The notes beneath the pieces were generated by a model. That model did no database searches. It was not told the DNA's origin and worked only from the letters and a program-made list of their open reading frames with translations. Below are positions 60,885 through 64,000 of a DNA stretch of 64,000 bases, piece after piece. Made by a program: the position numbers and the translations under genes. The stretch is from an uncultured Curtobacterium sp. (GTDB lineage Bacteria > Actinomycetota > Actinomycetes > Actinomycetales > Microbacteriaceae), in the NCBI GenBank assembly GCA_913778205.1, contig CAJYUW010000006.1:124001-188000 (forward strand), read 5' to 3'. Every line of letters starts with the position of its first letter. The first letter of the stretch is position 1.

Positions 60885-61631
60885 GTGACACAACCGCTCT
60901 CGGTCCAGCTCTACACCGTCCGCGACGCCCTCTCGGCCGATCTGCCCGGCACGCTGCAGCGCATCGCCGACATCGGCTACCGGAACGTCGAGCTCTTCGG
61001 CTACGTCGACCGTGCTGCCGAGCTGCACGACGCACTCGACGCAGCGGGGCTCGCCGCGCCGAGCGGACACGCGCGACTGCTCGCCGCCGGGGAGCAGGAC
61101 CTCGAGGCGATCTTCCACGCGAGCGTCACGGCCGGCATCACGACGCTCATCGACCCGCACATCGACGAGGCGCGCTGGACCACCCGTGCGGACGTCGAGG
61201 CGATCGCCCGCGAGCTGAGCGAGCTGGCCCCCCGCGCCGCGGACCACGGCCTGACCGTCGGCTACCACAACCACGCGTTCGAGTTCTCGAACCGCGTCGA
61301 CGGCGTCTCCGCCTACGAGGTCTTCGCCGACGCGCTGTCCGACGACGTCGTCCTCGAGCTCGACACCTACTGGGTGACGGTCGGTGGGGACGACCCGGTC
61401 GCGATCATCGGCAAGTACGGCGAGAAGGTGCAGTTCCTGCACGTCAAGGACGGCGACGGCTCGCACGACGACGAGAAGCAGGTCGCGGTCGGCGACGGGA
61501 TCATGCCCGTCCGCGAGATCCTCGCGGCCGCGCCCGACGCGCTGCACGTCGTCGAGCTCGACGGCCACGACGGCGACGTCTTCCAGGCGGTCGCCGACTC
61601 GTACACGTTCCTCGAGGGGGTCCGCGCGTGA
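60885..61631 (+). CDS. Sugar phosphate isomerase/epimerase (AP endonuclease 2 fold)
   Basis: The 248-residue TIM barrel opens with SVQLYTVRDALSADLPGTLQRIADIGY. Metal-site segments include PSGHARLL, YHNHAFEF, LELDTYWVTVGG and FLHVKDGDG. The family isomerises or epimerises sugars or inositols. GTG 60885 has GAGGAG upstream. Its end overlaps the dehydrogenase start by 4 nt. Paired with Gfo/Idh it resembles 3-keto-sugar or inositol catabolic modules. Confidence 0.9.
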   Translation: MTQPLSVQLYTVRDALSADLPGTLQRIADIGYRNVELFGYVDRAAELHDALDAAGLAAPSGHARLLAAGEQDLEAIFHASVTAGITTLIDPHIDEARWTTRADVEAIARELSELAPRAADHGLTVGYHNHAFEFSNRVDGVSAYEVFADALSDDVVLELDTYWVTVGGDDPVAIIGKYGEKVQFLHVKDGDGSHDDEKQVAVGDGIMPVREILAAAPDALHVVELDGHDGDVFQAVADSYTFLEGVRA

Positions 61632-62785
61632 CCGACACCACGACGGGCACCGCGAACCACGGCACGACCGACCACGCGCGCCGGACGGGCCCCGTCGGCG
61701 TCGGCGTGATCGGTGCCGGGGTCATCTCGGACCAGTACCTCTCCAACCTCACGGTGTTCCCCGACGTCCGCGTCCTGTTCGTCGCCGACATCGACCTGCC
61801 GCGCGCAGCCGCCCAGGCGGAGAAGTGGGGCGTCCCGGGATCCGGCACGGTCGAGGAGCTGCTGGCGCACGACGACATCGAGATCGTGGTGAACCTGACC
61901 ATCCCGGCCGCCCACGTCGAGGTCGCCCTGCAGGTCCTCGCCGCAGGCAAGCACGTGTGGGGCGAGAAGCCCTACGCCCTCGACCGGACGAGTGCCGCCC
62001 AGCTCCGTGATGCAGCGGTCGCCGCCGGCACGACGGTCTCCGTCGCTCCCGACACCTTCCTCGGCGCGGGACTCCAGACCGCGTTGCGCGCCGTGCGCGA
62101 GGGCCGCATCGGCACCCCGCTCAACGGCCTCACACTGTTCCAGAGCCCCGGCCCCGAGTCCTGGCACCCGAGCCCCGAGTTCCTCTTCGCGGTCGGCGCC
62201 GGCCCGCTGTTCGACATCGGCCCGTACTACCTCACGACCCTCGTGCAGGTGTTCGGCCCCGTGTCGAAGGTCACCGCGACCGCCTCGAAGGCCCGTACGA
62301 CCCGCGTCATCGGCTCCGGCCCGAAGGCGGGCACGGAGTTCCCGGTCGAGGTGCCGACGAACCACTCGGCGCTCATCGAGTTCGAGGGCGGCGGCAGCGC
62401 GCAGAGCGTGTTCTCGTTCGAGTCGACCCGCGGGCGCACCGGCTTCGTGGAGATCGCGGGGGAGACCGGCACGCTCGTCTTCCCGGACCCGAACAACTTC
62501 GACGGCGACACCGAGCTGTACACGGCCGGCGCCGAGGGACCTGAGACGATCCCCGCGGTCGGCTCCACGTACTCCCGCGGCACGGGCGTGGTCGACCTCG
62601 CCCGCTCGGTCCGCGCCGGCGTCGGCAACCGGGTCCCCGGTGCCCTCGCCTTCCACGTCCTCGACGTGATGGTCTCCATCGCCGAGAGCGGCGAACGCGG
62701 TGAGACCGTGCTCGTCGAGAGCACGGTCGAGCCCTCCCCGACCCTCCCCGAGGGCTGGGACCCCGCGGAGTCGACCCTGGCCTGA
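61628..62785 (+). CDS. Gfo/Idh/MocA-family oxidoreductase
   Basis: The 385-residue NAD(P) dehydrogenase has a Rossmann motif VGVIGAGVISDQYLSNL and the family signature GKHVWGEKPYALD, with catalytic Lys in EKP. A C-terminal alpha/beta domain follows (GPLFDIGPYYLTTLVQVFG). It would oxidise a sugar or inositol hydroxyl. It overlaps the isomerase gene and precedes the binding-protein gene, suggesting one catabolic operon. Confidence 0.92.
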   Translation: MTDTTTGTANHGTTDHARRTGPVGVGVIGAGVISDQYLSNLTVFPDVRVLFVADIDLPRAAAQAEKWGVPGSGTVEELLAHDDIEIVVNLTIPAAHVEVALQVLAAGKHVWGEKPYALDRTSAAQLRDAAVAAGTTVSVAPDTFLGAGLQTALRAVREGRIGTPLNGLTLFQSPGPESWHPSPEFLFAVGAGPLFDIGPYYLTTLVQVFGPVSKVTATASKARTTRVIGSGPKAGTEFPVEVPTNHSALIEFEGGGSAQSVFSFESTRGRTGFVEIAGETGTLVFPDPNNFDGDTELYTAGAEGPETIPAVGSTYSRGTGVVDLARSVRAGVGNRVPGALAFHVLDVMVSIAESGERGETVLVESTVEPSPTLPEGWDPAESTLA

Positions 62786-62822
62786 CGGCCCGGGCGACCC
62801 CGCAGCGGACCGCAGCCGCGGG

Positions 62823-62905
62823 CCGCACGGCGGCCGGGCACCGCAGCCCGATCGACCGGCGGACAGCACCAGCGGACCGCACGGCGGCCGGGCACCGCAG
62901 CCCGA
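62823..62905. repeat. 29-bp perfect direct repeat before the binding-protein gene
   Basis: Two identical 29-bp copies (62823-62851 and 62877-62905; start CCGCACGGCGGCCGGGCACC) lie in the 189-bp gap between the dehydrogenase and binding-protein genes. The gap has no clear promoter or terminator. Confidence 0.92.
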
Positions 62906-62974
62906 CCGCCGACACAGCAGCACCCGACACGCACCATCCGAAGCACCATCTCAACGACGAGAAAGTAGAGAGTC

Positions 62975-64000
62975 ATGCGCACTGCCATCCGCGCACTGGC
63001 CATCACCGCGGCCGCGGCACTCACCGTGACCGGCCTCGCGGCCTGCTCCTCCGGAGGGTCCGGTTCGTCCGGCGACTCCAAGACGCTCACGTACTGGGCG
63101 TCGAACCAGGGGACGTCCCTCCAGAACGACAAGGAGGTGCTCACCCCGGTCCTCGAGAAGTTCACCAAGGAGACCGGGATCAAGGTGAACCTCCAGGTCA
63201 TCGGGTGGAACGACCTGCAGACGAAGATCACCACCGCCGTCACCTCGGGTCAGGGCCCGGACGTCGTGAACATCGGCAACACCTGGGCGACCTCGCTCCA
63301 GGCCACCGGCGCCTTCCAGGAGTTCGGTGACTCGGAGATGCAGGCGATCGGCGGTGCCGACAAGTTCGGCAAGGTCGCGCTCTCCACCGGTGGCGCCCCG
63401 GGCAAGACCGTCACGAGCGTCCCGCTCTACGGCCTCGCGTACGGCCTCTACTACAACAAGCAGATGTTCAAGGACGCCGGCATCGAGGCGCCGACGACCT
63501 GGGAGCAGCTCGTCACGGACGCGAAGAAGCTCACCACGGGCGGCAAGTACGGCTTCACCATCGCCGGTGGCTCGTACACCGAGAACTCGCACTTCGCCTT
63601 CATCAACTCGGCGCAGAACGGCGGCGAGTGGTTCGACAAGGACGGCAAGCCGACCTTCACGCAGAAGGCGAACGTCGACGGCATCAAGCGCTACCTCGAC
63701 CTCATGCAGAGCGACAAGGTCGTCAACACGTCCAACGCGCAGTACGACAACGGCACCCAGGCGGTCTCGGACTTCGCGAACAAGAAGGCCGCGATGATGC
63801 TGACGCAGAACAACGCGAACGCCACGATCACGTCGAACGGCATGACCACCGACGAGTTCGGCGTCGTGCCGTTCCCGGCCCCGCAGGGCGGCGAGGACAT
63901 CGCGTCGTTCCCGGCCGGCATCAACCTGTCCGTCTTCAAGAACACGAAGAACAAGGACGGCGCCCTGAAGTTCGTCAAGTACATGACGAGCGCGGACACG
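62975..64000 (+). CDS. Sugar ABC transporter substrate-binding lipoprotein (5' part)
   Basis: The first 342 codons of a type 1 extracellular solute-binding protein are present; the frame is open at the window end. The signal peptide has an Ala-rich core and lipobox LAACSS (Cys about 24). LTYWASNQGTSLQ, GPDVVNIGNTWA, VPLYGLAYGLYYNKQMFKDAG and KKAAMMLTQNNA are typical of sugar-binding members. It should deliver a sugar to permeases encoded beyond the window. The site before ATG is weak (AGAGAG). Confidence 0.93.
   Translation, partial: MRTAIRALAITAAAALTVTGLAACSSGGSGSSGDSKTLTYWASNQGTSLQNDKEVLTPVLEKFTKETGIKVNLQVIGWNDLQTKITTAVTSGQGPDVVNIGNTWATSLQATGAFQEFGDSEMQAIGGADKFGKVALSTGGAPGKTVTSVPLYGLAYGLYYNKQMFKDAGIEAPTTWEQLVTDAKKLTTGGKYGFTIAGGSYTENSHFAFINSAQNGGEWFDKDGKPTFTQKANVDGIKRYLDLMQSDKVVNTSNAQYDNGTQAVSDFANKKAAMMLTQNNANATITSNGMTTDEFGVVPFPAPQGGEDIASFPAGINLSVFKNTKNKDGALKFVKYMTSADT

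Overview
The window is about 72% G+C, densely packed, and rich in GTG and TTG starts. Many -10 boxes (TAGNNT or TACNNT) lie only 6-8 nt before a start codon. Together with the gene content (complete resABC and menaquinone sets, bS22, the thrT-metT-had-trpT-secE-nusG-rplK-rplA block) this points to a high-GC actinobacterium. Microbacteriaceae, probably Curtobacterium or a close relative, is my inference from protein flavour and was not searched.

Layout. 1-2.2 kb: the end of a drug-efflux MFS gene, then a flavin reductase behind a SoxR-type operator, then sodA. 2.3-7.2 kb: a TetR regulator, a PfkB kinase, and a marR-phrB-serine hydrolase operon. 7.2-8.7 kb: a receiver-less winged-helix regulator preceded by a 240-nt leader and a tiny leaderless gene for a Met/Cys-rich peptide. 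8.7-18.6 kb: upp, tadA, a CDF metal exporter, proC, the KtrAB potassium uptake pair, an ArsR regulator, an excisionase-like HTH, bS22, aspS and two small orphan genes. 18.6-20.5 kb: MerR and SulP genes sharing a 26-bp perfect palindrome.

20.6-36.8 kb is a respiratory block. A histidine phosphatase gene is followed by thioredoxin-like ResA, CcdA, ResB and ResC (cytochrome c maturation). Then come menC, a Gln-rich membrane protein gene, menB, menE, menA, two small membrane-protein genes, menD, menF, menG (ubiE) and a long-chain polyprenyl diphosphate synthase gene. This is menaquinone synthesis except menH and a DHNA-CoA thioesterase. A ferredoxin-NADP reductase, an acyltransferase-like membrane protein, cardiolipin synthase and YajQ genes follow.

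41.8-57.9 kb carries tRNA-Tyr, an inositol monophosphatase, an M23 endopeptidase, tRNA-Thr and tRNA-Met. An accessory carbohydrate block of about 7 kb comes next: a GH36-like glycosidase, two paralogous AraC regulators, a PhyH dioxygenase, and a sugar isomerase gene interrupted by an in-frame TGA. Then hadA, hadB, murB, an aminotransferase, tRNA-Trp, secE, nusG, rplK and rplA. 58-64 kb: a Pr6Pr-like membrane protein, a YqaJ nuclease, and a ROK-regulated sugar locus (isomerase, Gfo/Idh dehydrogenase, lipoprotein binding protein) running off the end.

Intergenic DNA is unusual. Many gene gaps hold short perfect tandem or direct repeats, and a dispersed palindromic element built around GGGAGGCGCGG recurs about ten times. 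The most novel-looking item is the Met/Cys-rich leader peptide with its own palindromic promoter upstream of the winged-helix gene.
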